DNA from: Littorina saxatilis
Taxonomy: Eukaryota; Mollusca; Gastropoda; Littorinimorpha; Littorinidae
Direction: 5' to 3'
Assembly: GCF_037325665.1 (NCBI RefSeq)
Contig: NC_090253.1
Location: 16,511,252-16,575,251 of the forward strand
DNA length: 64,000 bases
The notes under the pieces are model-generated. The model was not told the origin of the DNA, made no database searches, and was given only the letters and a program-made list of their open reading frames with translations. A program made the position numbers and the translations under genes. This document shows, piece by piece, positions 47,961 to 60,204 of the stretch. The first letter of the stretch is position 1; every line of letters begins with the position of its first letter.

Positions 47961-48303
47961 GCCTGGCTTCTTTCTGTAAAGCGCTAACTGTTGTTTGATT
48001 TACTTTTGTAACAAAGATCTGTGTCCACTTGTGAAAACTCGAACAACAACAAAAACTTCCACTCTGCACAAAGAGCCACCAGGCTGTTCAAATATGATAT
48101 ATGTCCAAGCAGAAAGATACGTGTATCCCAGGCCTGGTTTCTTTCTGTAAAGAGCTAATTGTTTTCTGATTTACTTTTGTAACAAAGATCTGTGTCCACT
48201 TGTGAAAACTCAAACAACAACAAAAACTTCCACTCTGCACAAAGAGCCACCAGGCTGTTCATATATGATATATGTCCAAGCAGAAAGATACGTGTATCCC
48301 ATG
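47961..48303. repeat. 171-bp tandem duplication
   Basis: Two diverged copies of a segment from CTTCTTTCTGTAAAG to AAAGATACGTGTATCCCA. The same pair exists in the second block (57671-58013). Confidence 0.88.
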
Positions 48304-49237
48304 TAGAAGCCTGGACAGATCTGTGGCAATTTACAATGGAAGCAAGGTATCTTCAACTCTTTTACAGTTTGCTTAAATGAGTTGCCTCCCTTGAGGAGAT
48401 GCGCCCGCATTGTGGTATCCCAGAGTTCCACTTCTCTGCATTCCCAGCGCCATGTTGTCCAGTAGTCCGGGCACCTGGGGAGCTGAAATTATCTGTCTGC
48501 GTCCCTTCCTCAGAGCCATAGGATCTGAAGATTCAATCTAATAAATTGAACACAAAGTGTTGCCTTCATCCATCACAAAGGTAGTGTGTTTTTTGGGCTA
48601 CCGGAGAAGGTAACCCTGCATTGATTTAAAGAATGTTGCTGCTTCTGAAAATCCAAATCGAAACAAAGCCGTTGCTTAAGTACAGAAAGCTGACACCAAC
48701 CGAACACTGTGTTAAGCAATGTAAAAGTGGGCTTAGAATAAGTGTACGAAGTCAAACTCCGTAAGCGTAACTTTGTCAAACTTGGCAAGAAAAGCAAGTC
48801 AAGGCAGAGAAGATTCTGCAAAATACAGCCGATTCAACTGCGTGTTGGCTAATATAATATCTTTGCTGCCAGTAAATATGTGTATAGAAAGCTATACCTG
48901 TATTGACAGCGTGCCCTTGGTGTATAAATGAGTGCAGCACACACACACTTACATTGTAGTTTGTTGTTGTTATTGTTTTATTTTCGTAATCATTAAAATG
49001 TGGGTTTTTTTTGTCTGTGGAGCTACAGGCAGCGAAAGGGTTAAACGGACAAGGTTTGCTTTGCCTCTTTTTTGTTTGGAATTTTAGAGGAAAAATAGAC
49101 ACAAATACAATGTTTATTATGCTAAGTGTAACACACACAAAAATACCAGATATTATCTCCATCTTTTTTACCACACAATTAACGATCAGATAAAAAAAAT
49201 CGTCTTTCCTGTTGTGAAATAAGGATTAACTTTGAAT

Positions 49238-49380
49238 GGCGTGAACTTCCCCCGAAAGCGGCGTATGGCTGCCTTAATGGCGGGGTAAAAACGGTCATAC
49301 ACGTAAAATTCCACTCGTGCAAAAAAACACGAGTGTACGTGGGAGTTTCAGCCCACGAACGCAGAAGAAGAAGAAGAAGA
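49238..49380 (+). mobile_element. 3' fragment of the AAG-tailed SINE family
   Basis: Shares GGCGGGGTAAAAACGGTCAT and CCCACGAACGCAGAAGAAG with the SINE at 47487-47880. A duplicate copy is at 58945-59091. Confidence 0.8.
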
Positions 49381-49959
49381 ATGGCGTGAACGTAAATTTC
49401 GATCTTCGTTTACAGTCGTTGGTGGCAAATATGTGCTTGTGATACTTAGTTTGAAGTTATCTGGATTTTTTTAACTAAAGCCACATGATAATCATTCTTA
49501 CACTGTTCCAGTCATATCTGTTATAAAATACACATGACATTCCGTGATGCGTTGTTTTATTAATTTCAAACAAATAAAAAGGTTTGAGGACAAATTCTCG
49601 AGTAAATATATCTTTTGGTTGCTAATACCACTGTCAAACTCTGAAACTATGAGAGGCTTGAAAGTAGAGAGATTACATTGTTGTGCGTACTATCATGCTC
49701 GTTGAAGACGCATTATAAAAAAAGTACCTACCAAAAAGAAATAAAACCATGTTGAAAAAAAATGAAAAAAAGACCTTTTGCCAAATGATGTTGTGGGTTT
49801 ACAGTCATACTACGTTTGATTGAAAAGTGACAAACACTTTTTGCTGTGTAAAGCTAAAAACTGAGTAGTTACCACAGTTCCGTAGTTCCCAACTTACATG
49901 AATACTCCGAAACATTGATTTTTTCCTCGTAGATTCAAAACCAATATCCCAGAATCCAC
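49381..49959. other. AT-rich sequence without recognisable feature
   Basis: No gene, RNA or element is recognised. Confidence 0.45.
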
Positions 49960-50215
49960 CTCTCTGCATAATCACCAATCTGTGTAACTTATATCATACC
50001 TCTCTCTGTATCAAATCATCCACGTATGTGTATAATTGTACACCATTCTGCACAATCATCCATATGTTTTCATAATTAAAAACTTCTCTGCATAAGCATA
50101 CACCTCTCTGCATAATCTTGAACCTCTCTGCATAACCATGCCCTTCTCTGCATAACCATGCCCTTCTCTGCATAACAATGCACCTCCCTGAATAACCATT
50201 CACCGTTCTGCAAAA
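49960..50215. repeat. Degenerate 20-bp tandem repeats
   Basis: Units resembling CTCTCTGCATAACCATGCCC recur about ten times with drift. Duplicate at 59670-59925. Confidence 0.8.
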
Positions 50216-50333
50216 TATCTAGCATATTTCACTCTTCAATAAATATTTAAGGACCAGTCAACAAATGTATACAATCTTTGAAAATGTGCTAAAAAATCAA
50301 GGGTCAAATAATCTGATTAAAATTTGACTTTTT

Positions 50334-50395
50334 ACATTTAGTCAAGTTTTGACTAAATGTTTTAACATAGAGCGGGAATCGAGACGAGGGTCGTG

Positions 50396-50490
<95 letters not shown>

Positions 50491-51240
50491 GATTCAGAGT
50501 AAACTACTGGACCGATCTTTATGACATTTTGCATGAGAGTTCCTGGGTATGATATCCCCAGACTTATTTTTCTTTTTTTTCGATAAATGTCTTTTATGAC
50601 GTCATATCCGGCTTTTTGTAAAAGTTGAGGCAGCACTGTCACACCTTCATTTTTCAATCAAATTGATTGAAATTTTGGCCAAGCAATCTTCGACGAAGGC
50701 CGGACTTCGGTATTGCATTTTAGCATGGAGGCTTAAAAATTAATTAATGACTTTGGTCACATCTGAAAATTGTGGTTAAAATTATTTTTTTATAAAACGA
50801 TCCAAAATTACTTTTATTTTATTCTTCATCATGTTCTGATTTCAAAAACATATAAATATGTTATATTCGGATTAAAAACAAGCTCTGAAAATTAAAAATA
50901 TAAAAATTATGATTAAAATTAAATTTCCGAAATCGTTTTAAAAACAATTTCATCTTATTCCTTGTCGGTTCCTGATTCCAAAAACATATAGATATGATAT
51001 GTTTGGATTAAAAACACGCTCAGAAAGTTAAAACGAAGAGAGGTACAGTAAAGCGTGCTATGCAGCACAGCGCAACCGCTACCGCGCTAAACAGGCTCGT
51101 CACTTTCACTGCCTTTTGCACTGCACTAGCGGCGGACTACGGTCATTGTGAAAAAATTAATGTAGTGCGTTTAGTTTCATTCTGTGAGTTCCATACCTTG
51201 ACTAAATGTAGTAATTTCGCCTTACGCGACTTGTTTAGAA
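50334..51240. mobile_element. Unclassified 0.9 kb interspersed element
   Basis: Starts with the small palindrome ATTTAGTCAAGTTTTGACTA and ends TTGACTAAATGTAG plus TTTCGCCTTACGCGACTTG. It carries an internal TG tract and AT-rich body with repeated CAAAAACATATA segments. Non-coding. Resembles abundant gastropod repeats of this layout; the superfamily is not determined. Duplicate at 60044-60951. Confidence 0.6.
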
Positions 51241-51369
51241 TTCACAAAAGGACTGTTTCTCGAGGATCATTTTTAGCAGACAGCTTTATTGTGCCGTGCG
51301 ACATCCTTGCAAAGATTCTGATTTTGAAGTGTGATGAAATCGACGCAAAGGGTCCATAATCGGTGCTAA

Positions 51370-51550
51370 GGGGCAAAATACATCTGCGAAGAGTCAGCGG
51401 CACCGACGACGCACTGCAGATTATTGCGGTAATTCTTTTTTTCCCATCCCGCTAGACGTTGCGTGAAAAGAAAACAGGACTTGTCATAATCGTCATAATC
51501 CCTACCGCAGCATGCAGCGCCGCTGACTCTGCGCAGGTATAATTGGCCCC
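51370..51550. mobile_element. 181-bp MITE with GGGGC ends and TAA target duplication
   Basis: Terminal inverted repeats of about 30 bp (GGGGCAAAATACATCTGCG and the inverted right end) flanked by TAA on both sides. The interior CATAATCCCTACCGCAGCAT also occurs in both palindrome arms (about 13300 and 21460). Duplicate at 61080-61260. Confidence 0.8.
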
Positions 51551-51896
51551 TAAACAAATTGTGTCTAAAAATTGACCCACTGACGAAATGATGGACCGTA
51601 GCAACATGCCTCCACGACGAAAACTGATACTTTTTCTTGACTGGACCTTAACTTGCTTCTGAACGGTAAATCTGGCTTAGATACAGTTGCAGCGCACGTT
51701 TCCGTACCAAAACAAACAAAACACACACATAAACTCGAGAGAGAAAAAAAAGTACAAATCAGTCCAGTTCCGTTCAGGGTCGTAATCCAAAGTAGTTGTT
51801 GTCCTACGCCTTTGTGTTTTTTCTCCCGTGTACTCAACGTACTCGCGAGGGGGCGAAGAGAAATTGGAAGTTTGGAAGCCTGAAGCTGTCACTAAC

Positions 51897-52083
51897 CCGT
51901 TCTTGGCGACGCGAAGGGAAAGCTCTGCTTGATAATCCTGCTGTGCAAAGCCTGCAGGGGGCGCCAGTTGTCGACGAGATAGTTGTGAGCGTTGTGGGCG
52001 CCGCCGACACTGCCGCTCTTCGGGTCGTTGGTGACGTCGGAGTAGTGGCCGTCCTCGTGGAGAAGGTCGCGCAGCCGGGCAAG
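51897..52083 (-). CDS. Alpha-carbonic anhydrase, C-terminal domain exon
   Basis: 187 bp, acceptor TGATGTCCAG in phase 0, donor GTTAGT in phase 1. Encodes LARLRDLLHEDGHYS, then LVDNWRPLQALHSRII, the conserved C-terminal strand of alpha-carbonic anhydrases (NxRPxQ motif). If the donor is not used, the frame stops seven codons further; if used, it continues in phase into the Ser/Thr/Pro exon 44087-44323. The upstream neighbour exon is 52536-52693. Confidence 0.85.
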
Positions 52084-52183
52084 CTGGACATCAGTGAAAC
52101 ACGCAGATAAGCAGAGGTAGGTGGTTGGGTGGGAGGATAAGTCTGTGTGGTGTGGGTGCGGGGTGGGTGGTGGTTGTGGTGCT

Positions 52184-52279
52184 GTGTGTGTGTGTGTGTG
52201 TGTGTCTGTCTGTGTGTGTGTGTGTGCGTGTATGTGTGTGTGTGTGTGTGTGCGTGTGTGTGTGTATGTGTGTGTGTGA

Positions 52280-52357
<78 letters not shown>
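52184..52357. repeat. TG/TA microsatellite in the carbonic anhydrase intron
   Basis: Fills about 40 percent of the 452-bp intron between the two carbonic anhydrase exons. Its length and TA/TG make-up differ in the second copy (61894-62074). Confidence 0.95.
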
Positions 52358-52535
52358 TTGTTGTACATCGCGCGCGCGTTTACAAGAAGGGGCAATTAAT
52401 AACTCTCCATGTTCATCACTACATCTGGACGGATGAGCTGTGTGAATTGTGATGCAAGGTCAGCGAGGCAGTCTTTCCAAGGTAGCAAGACGCGTACAAC
52501 AACAACAGTTACAAATGATAGATTCAGCCACTTAC

Positions 52536-52693
52536 TTGCCGAGCGGAGATTTTCTGCGGTTCTTCGAAGATTGTCCACGTGACCGTCTCGAAGCACTTCG
52601 GTGTGGTGAGACTTCCGCTGTACCGGTAGAAACGGGAGGTATCCTTGGGCAGCAAAGAACGCAGGCGTACACCGCCTACCATTTGGAACTCAC
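52536..52693 (-). CDS. Alpha-carbonic anhydrase, substrate-pocket exon
   Basis: 158 bp, acceptor CCCCTGTCAG (phase 1), donor GTAAGT (phase 0). Encodes FYRYSGSLTTPKCFETVTWT then FEEPQKISARQ, matching the alpha-carbonic anhydrase segment with the catalytic gate Thr (SLTTP) and following Trp. The enzyme hydrates CO2. The exons with the three zinc-binding histidines are not found between here and the gap, so the gene is 5'-incomplete in the window. Confidence 0.88.
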
Positions 52694-52751
52694 CTGACAG
52701 GGGGAAAGAGAGAGAAATAAATGTGACACAGACAATTTCATTTCTCTTTAA

Positions 52752-53062
52752 ATTTTGTTTGTTTGTTTGCTTAACGCCCAGCCGACCACGAAGGGCCATA
52801 TCAGGGCGGTGCTGCTTTGACATATAACGTGCGCCACACACAAGACAGAAGTCGCAGCACAGGCTTCATGTCTCACCCAGTCACATTATTCTGACACCGG
52901 ACCAACCAGTCCTAGCACTAACCCCATAATGCCAGACGCCAGACGGAGCAGCCACTAGATTGCCAATTTTAAAGTCTTAGGTATGACCTGACCGGGGTTC
53001 GAACCCACGACCTCCGATCACGGGGCGGACGCCTTACCACTAGGCCAACCGTGCCGGTCTCT
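52752..53062 (-). mobile_element. tRNA-derived SINE (same family as 35095-35403)
   Basis: Reverse copy: CAAA tail at 52752, body, then the tRNA-like head near 52990-53062 (B-box region GGGGTTCGAACCCACGACC). Duplicate at 62470-62781. Confidence 0.88.
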
Positions 53063-53473
53063 CTTTAAATATACAGGGCGTTCTAAACATAAAATGTACC
53101 CATGTACATACTGCTCCCACAGTTTTGTATCAACAGATTTGAAATAAATTTTTATTCAAGCAGAGAAGATTTCTTGAAATATATGAAGACATTTCTTCGC
53201 ATGACATTTATCAAGGTACTGTGAGGGATTGTGTAAAAAATTCCATCTCACACGGCAGAAATTAAAGGTCCAGACCATGCTGTTTTAGCGTCAAAAACGC
53301 TTCGAATCGTGTTCCTGCGCGACCGAACACTTCCCGATGTTTGCAGTTAGTTAGAAAACCACTTTCTTACCGTCTTCAACAATGTTTGGTTTACTTCGGA
53401 ATCTTGTAAGGCCGTAATCCGACGAATTTTGTGACCGAAGCGACGGATTTCTTCTCCAAAACGACCCGCCATT

Positions 53474-53686
53474 GTGCCGCGTGATCTTCGCGAGGACTGG
53501 CTTATGAATAAATTATCCGTGACGTCACACAGTGTGAAGATGCCGTTTACCAACATGGCAACAAGCGTGACTGCAGACAAAATTGAACCGTACATGTTCG
53601 AACTACCAGTTTCTCTCCTCGAATCAAGCATGAAAGATGAGGAGCGGAGGCCACTTCCAGCAGTAGTGAAAAGACAGCGACGATGA
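53474..53686 (+). other. Possible short coding segment (KIEPYMFE motif)
   Basis: The frame encodes ADKIEPYMFELPVS, reminiscent of the N-terminal motif of P2X7-intracellular-domain-like proteins common in molluscs, followed by a stop at 53686. In the second copy the frame ends a few codons earlier. It could be a first exon of such a gene or a fragment carried by a repeat. No linked second exon is recognised. Weak call. Confidence 0.2.
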
Positions 53687-53689
53687 AAA

Positions 53690-55063
53690 TTGCGACTCTG
53701 TTTGTCTCAGCGATCAAAGGTAAACACGCCCGCTCTCTGTGCTGAACTTATCGTCTGCTTTCGAGTCTGTGCTATGTTTTCACTCTCGCCTTGTCAACGC
53801 ACTCGCGAATAAGTGGGATATTGTTTAAGTGTTCATGCATTGCATTCACGAGTAAAAGAACAACAGCGGCTCATCGCAGTTTTAACTGTTCTTGATTATT
53901 TCAGAGACTGGTGTCAGAGTGGCCACTGTACCTGTTGTATTGTGTGGGAGGGGCAGATTTGAGAGAGAGAGGAAGCTAGCCTGAGGTACATTGTAGAATG
54001 AAAACTTGCAGGGGAGCAAGAATGCATCACCAGCCACGAAGGTGTACATACAACTTTTTTGAGGTGCCTATATTGTTTGATTTTTAAATGTATGTATTTG
54101 TTGTTGTTTTAAAGGCTATCAAGAAAACTGTTGTCATTTAAATGTGACACTCAGTCAAATATAGTTTCACACACACACACAAGATTAACTCACTTGCATG
54201 CCCACAGAAGAAGTTTGCTCTTCACATTGTTCTGTTGTTGTTGTTTTTATAATGTAATCATTGTAACATCAACACTCAGTAATAACCAATATTACAACAC
54301 AATCACTTTTTCATCAGAACTCACTCACATACTACATGTATTAAACCCTGGTTTATGGACACTTGCATTTGTACTTTGCATGGGAAAGCAGCCTGAATTT
54401 CAGGTGAACTTTAATAAAAGAAGATTTATATGTATGTTGCTCTAGATGCATGTTTTAATAAATAATAATGTCACACGCTTTCCTTCTTTGCCACTACTAA
54501 AGCAAACGTGTGCAAGATTGTATGTTACACGCTTTGGAGCATGTGCAAGAACGGATTCAAACTCGAAATCGTCCCCAAAATGCACACACGACTTTTATTT
54601 CTCCTGCTGTTGTCGTGTCTTCTCTTTACAAATTCTTCAACGCTGAGAATACTGAAAACGGCATCCCAGACTACAGTACTGTTTCCATACGCGAGTTTAA
54701 CTTCCCTTGGAAAGTGCTCGCTCAGGAGGCCTGTTAGTCTGAAACTAGAAGGACAGAGTTCTGAACATAGATGACAAAGACCCCGGAAAGAACAAACATT
54801 TTGCGGATGCAGACACAGAAAGACGTCATGAAGAATGGAATGCTTCAAAAGATACAGACTGTGACGATGACTGTGACGTCATTCACATATACCGAGACGT
54901 CATTCATAGTTGTTCGTTCACTTTCGTCAAAAAGTAGATCTCTCCACAATGGCTGCTCCTGTGTTTAGGTTTATCAAGCGTGAGTACGCAAAACGTGTTT
55001 GTTCTCTCCTCTGTTGAAGCTGTGAGACATAATCGCCATTACGAGCTAGTCGTGTGACAGAGA
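53690..55063. other. Sequence without recognisable gene up to the gap
   Basis: No convincing exon. A short ATG segment at about 54950 (MAAPVFRFIK followed by a GTGAGT donor) could be a first coding exon on the plus strand but cannot be identified. Sequence from 54283 on has no partner within the window. Confidence 0.35.
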
Positions 55064-55263
55064 NNNNNNNNNNNNNNNNNNNNNNNNNNNNNNNNNNNNN
55101 NNNNNNNNNNNNNNNNNNNNNNNNNNNNNNNNNNNNNNNNNNNNNNNNNNNNNNNNNNNNNNNNNNNNNNNNNNNNNNNNNNNNNNNNNNNNNNNNNNNN
55201 NNNNNNNNNNNNNNNNNNNNNNNNNNNNNNNNNNNNNNNNNNNNNNNNNNNNNNNNNNNNNNN
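55064..55263. other. Assembly gap, exactly 200 N
   Basis: A placeholder-size gap. The sequence resumes inside the hAT-like element at a position equivalent to 45548, which starts the second copy of the duplicated block. Confidence 0.99.
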
Positions 55264-58200
55264 GTTAGAGACACACACAAAATTTATTTAAAAAAAAATA
55301 AATAAAAAACACTCAAAGCAAGGTACATGCTTTTTCCAGGGGGGGGGGGGGGGGGGTGGGGGGGGGGGTCCGGAACCCCTGGAACCCCCCCCCTGGGTCC
55401 GGCCCTGCTCATGGGAGGTGTCTTCTCTTCAAAGGGTCTGACATCATCGCAGGTACCACTGTAGTATCATTAAAACAACTCTGATGCTAATGATAATATA
55501 AAACCTAATGACCATGCAAGAAATCGTGCATGGTCATACGGGGAACAAAAAGCTCGAGAGAATAAGCTGGTTGATCAGTGTGATATACACCTAATCGCAC
55601 AAATATTGAGCCAGCCTTACTATTAAGTCAGTAAACCCCCAACGACAGAAGCCGTTAACTCAGACAAAAGTTAACAATCATTCAACCATCAGACAAAACT
55701 GTGAAAGAAAACGACGTGCCTGTTAAAAACAAAGCAAAACACATGTAACTAATTACGTGAAGAACACGACGGCCTGTTAAAACACACACACAAAATGTTA
55801 CTCCTTCCTGACGGATTGCAAAATAACCCCTCACTGCAATCTTAGACAACAGTTACAGCTCCCGACATCGGTTAACTAGACACAATATACGTTTTCCGGA
55901 AATAACTCGATCATTCGTAGTTGTTTTGCGTATGTGTGTGCGTGGGGGGGGGGGGGGGTGCGTGGGGGTGTGTGTGTGTGTGTGTGAGGTGAGATGTAAA
56001 CAAATCAATAGCGTCAAAGTGAACAACAAGCTCCAATGTGCATATTTTTAAGAGGTGCTTCTCTTTCAAAGCTTTTAAAAACCTTCGACATAGTCACTGT
56101 TCTTTCCGAAAATCGTCGGTTGCTTACATTCAAGTAGATTGAAACAAGATACAGTCTTTCAATTTCTTCGTACGAAAGTACATACTACAAACACACGAAG
56201 CATCATAGTTGGATTAACTAGTTCATTTTCAGTGCACAGTACAGTCATAAAAGTTAATATACATCTTACGACTTTCAAAGTGCACTGTTTCCTTTTCTTT
56301 TCTTTTGATTTCCCACAAAATAGCTGTCTCGAGATAGGAGATAGATTGTTGTGTGCAGAAGTTCACCATCAATTTAAACCTTTGCCTGTCATGTTTCTGT
56401 TGCCCAATTTCGGCTGGGATGTCAACTATTTACCGTGGTCAACTTCGAAAACCTTGCTTTGAAAAAGCGTTTTCAATGTTTTAAAGAAAAGTCTTGTAAT
56501 TAAATGTTCATGAAGTGAACTCTAAACCATGTTTGTTTTTTCATTAAAAAAACCAACCTGATTCAGAATATTTGCGCAGGAGCAGTGAGAACAGTCATAC
56601 TTTTCCAAAGTTAAAATCTCAAAGCTGCAATAATTAAAAGTTTGCGAATAGCATTTTCCTTTTCCTTTAAAAGCAGATATAACAATATAAGACCCAAGAA
56701 GCTTTGTAAACAGAAATTCAGAGGACATATATTTCTTAGATGTTCATTAGCACGCACGCCTCCTTAGTAAGTGGCAAGCAACATTCACGCCTTATTACGA
56801 ACATCCTTTTTGGATACACACGTTAAATACGTTTTGTGTGAGGAAAATAATAGTTATACAATCGCAAGAGCCTGTACACAAATACAGTGTGTTACACGAG
56901 AAGAAAAAATATGTTACTTATGGTATCAAACAATAGATGGTAAGCAGCTATACGCACAAATATTGTCAAATAGACTGCCGTCAGAAAAGACCACAGTGCA
57001 CTCTGAAAGTGGCTAACGGTTATGAGATACCTGTATCTTCCAGCGTCACCGATCATATACAAAATCACAGATGTGTGCAAGGTTTTGCTTGTGCCCAGAG
57101 CTTTCTTCTGTTTTAGCACACACCAAAACTTTACGACCTAGGGTGGTGTGCACAAGAAGGTTACCAACCGGGTGAGAGCCAGCCGTGGGATCGGATGGGT
57201 TGAAGTGGCGTAGTGGTAAGACGTCGGCCTCCTAATCGGGAGGTCGTGAGTTCGAATCCCGGTCGCTGCCGCCTGGTGGGTTAAGAGTGGAGATTTGTCC
57301 GATCTCCCAGGTCAACTTATGTGCAGACCTGCTAGTGACTCAACCCCCTTCGTGTGTAAACGCAAGCACAAGACCAAGTGCGCACGGAAACGATCCTGTA
57401 ATCCACGTCAGAGTTCGGTGGATTATAGAAACACGAAAATACCCAGCATGCCTCCCGCGAAATCGACGTATGCTGCCCGAATGGCGGGGTAAAAACGGTC
57501 ATACACGTAAAAATCCACTCGTGTTAAAAACATGAGTGAACGTGGGAGTCTAAGCCCATGAACAAAAGAAGAAGAAGGAGAAGAAGAAGTAACAAACAAA
57601 CCTCAGTATCAACCAATCCGACGCCACGGGTGGCTCTCACTCGCTTGGGTAACTTTCTTGTGCACACCATGCCTGGCTTCTTTCTGTAAAGCGCTAACTG
57701 TTGTTTGATTTACTTTTGTAACAAAGATCTGTGTCCACTTGTGAAAACTCGAACAACAACAAAAACTTCCACTCTGCACAAAGAGCCACCAGGCTGTTCA
57801 AATATGATATATGTCCAAGCAGAAAGATACGTGTATCCCAGGCCTGGTTTCTTTCTGTAAAGAGCTAATTGTTTTCTGATTTACTTTTGTAACAAAGATC
57901 TGTGTCCACTTGTGAAAACTCAAACAACAACAAAAACTTCCACTCTGCACAAAGAGCCACCAGGCTGTTCAAATATGATATATGTCCAAGCAGAAAGATA
58001 CGTGTATCCCATGTAGAAGCCTGGACAGATCTGTGGCGATTTACATTGGAAGCAAGGTATCTTCAACTCTTTTACAGTTTGCTTAAATGAGTTGCCTCCC
58101 TTGAGGAGATGCGCCCGCATTGTGGTATCCCAGAGTTCCACTTCTCTGCATTCCCAGCGCCATGTTGTCCAGTAGTCCGGGCACCTGGGGAACTGAAATT

Positions 58201-60107
58201 ATCTGTCTGCGTCCCTTCCTCAGAGCCATAGGATCTGAAGATTCAATCTAATAAATTGAACACAAAGTGTTGCCTTCATCCATCACAAAGGTAGTGTGTT
58301 TTTGGGCTACCGGAGAAGGTAACCCTGCATTGATTTAAAGAATGTTGCTGCTTCTGAAAATCCAAATCGAAACAAAGCCGTTGCTTAAGTACAGAAAGCT
58401 GACACCAACCGAACACTGTGTTAAGCAATGTAAAAGTGGGCTTAGAATAAGTGTACGAAGTCAAACTCCGTAAGCGTAACTTTGTCAAACTTGGCAAGAA
58501 AAGCAAGACAAGGCAGAGAAGATTCTGCAAAATACAGCCGATTCAACTGCGTGTTGGCTAATATAATATCTTTGCTGCCAGTAAATATGTGTATAGAAAG
58601 CTATACCTGTATTGACAGCGTGCCCTTGGTGTATAAATGAGTGCAGCACACACACACTTACATTTTAGTTTGTTGTTGTTATTGTTTTATTTTCGTAATC
58701 ATTAAAATGTGGGGTTTTTTTGTCTGTGGAGCTACAGGCAGCGAAAGGGTTAAACGGACAAGGTTTGCTTTGCCTCTTTTTTGTTTGGAATTTTAGAGGA
58801 AAAATAGACACAAATACAATGTTTATTATGCTAAGTGTAACACACACAAAAATACCAGATATTATCTCCATCTTTTTTACCACACAATTAACGATCAGAT
58901 AAAAAAAATCGTCTTTCCTGTTGTGAAATAAGGATTAACTTTGAATGGCGTGAACTTCCCCCGAAAGCGGCGTATGGCTGCCTTAATGGCGGGGTAAAAA
59001 CGGCCATACACGTAAAATTCCACTCGTGCAAAAAAAACACGAGTGAACGTGGGAGTTTCAGCCCACGAACGCAGAAGAAGAAGAAGAAGAATGGCGTGAA
59101 CGTAAATTTCGATCTTCGTTTACAGTCGTTGGTGGCAAATATGTGCTTGTGATACTTAGTTTGAAGTTATCTGGATTTTTTTAACTAAAGCCACATGATA
59201 ATCATTCTTACACTGTTCCAGTCATATCTGTTATAAAATACACATGACATTCCGTGATGCGTTGTTTTATTAATTTCAAACAAATAAAAAGGTTTGAGGA
59301 CAAATTCTCGAGTAAATATATCTTTTGGTTGCTAATACCACTGTCAAACTCTGTAACTATGAGAGGCTTGAAAGTAGAGAGATTACATTGTTGGTTGTAA
59401 TATCATGCTCGTTGTGGACGCATTATAAAAAAAGTACCTACCAAAAAGAAATAAAACCATGTTGAAAAAAAAATGAAAAAAAGACCTTTTGCCAAATGAT
59501 GTTGTGGGTTTACAGTCATACTACGTTTGATTGAAAAGTGACAAACACTTTTTGCTGTGTAAAGCTAAAAACTGAGTAGTTACCACAGTTCCGTAGTTCC
59601 CAACTTACATGAATACTCCGAAACATTGATTTTTTCCTCGTAGATTCAAAACCAATATCCCAGAATCCACCTCTCTGCATAATCACCAATCTGTGTAACT
59701 TATATCATACCTCTCTCTGTATCAAATCATCCACGTATGTGTATAATTGTACACCATTCTGCACAATCATCCATATGTTTTCATAATTAAACACTTCTCT
59801 GCATAAGCATACACCTCTCTGCATAATCTTGAACCTCTCTGCATAACCATGCCCTTCTCTGCATAACCATGCCCTTCTCTGCATAACAATGCACCTCCCT
59901 GAATAACCATTCACCGTTCTGCGAAATATCTAGCATATTTCACTCTTCAATAAATATTTAAGGACCAGTCAAGAAAATGTATACAATCTTTGAAAATGTG
60001 CTAAAAAATCAAGGGTCAAATAATCTGATTGAAATTTGCCTTTTTACATTTAGTCAAGTTTTGACTAAATGTTTTAACATAGAGCGGGAATCGAGACGAG
60101 GGTCGTG

Positions 60108-60204
<97 letters not shown>

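Larger units (their letters stand above)
45548..54282. repeat. First copy of a near-identical 8.7 kb direct duplication
   Basis: Matches 55264-64000 in the same orientation over its full length with only scattered substitutions and small indels, mostly in microsatellites. It includes the same SINEs at the same sites, so the copies diverged after those insertions. See the second copy and the gap for interpretation. Confidence 0.93.

Noticed and set aside
53347-53631. A 94-codon minus-strand frame with a hydrophobic stretch
   Set aside because: It overlaps the plus-strand KIEPYMFE segment, is frame-disrupted in the second copy, and shows no family resemblance.
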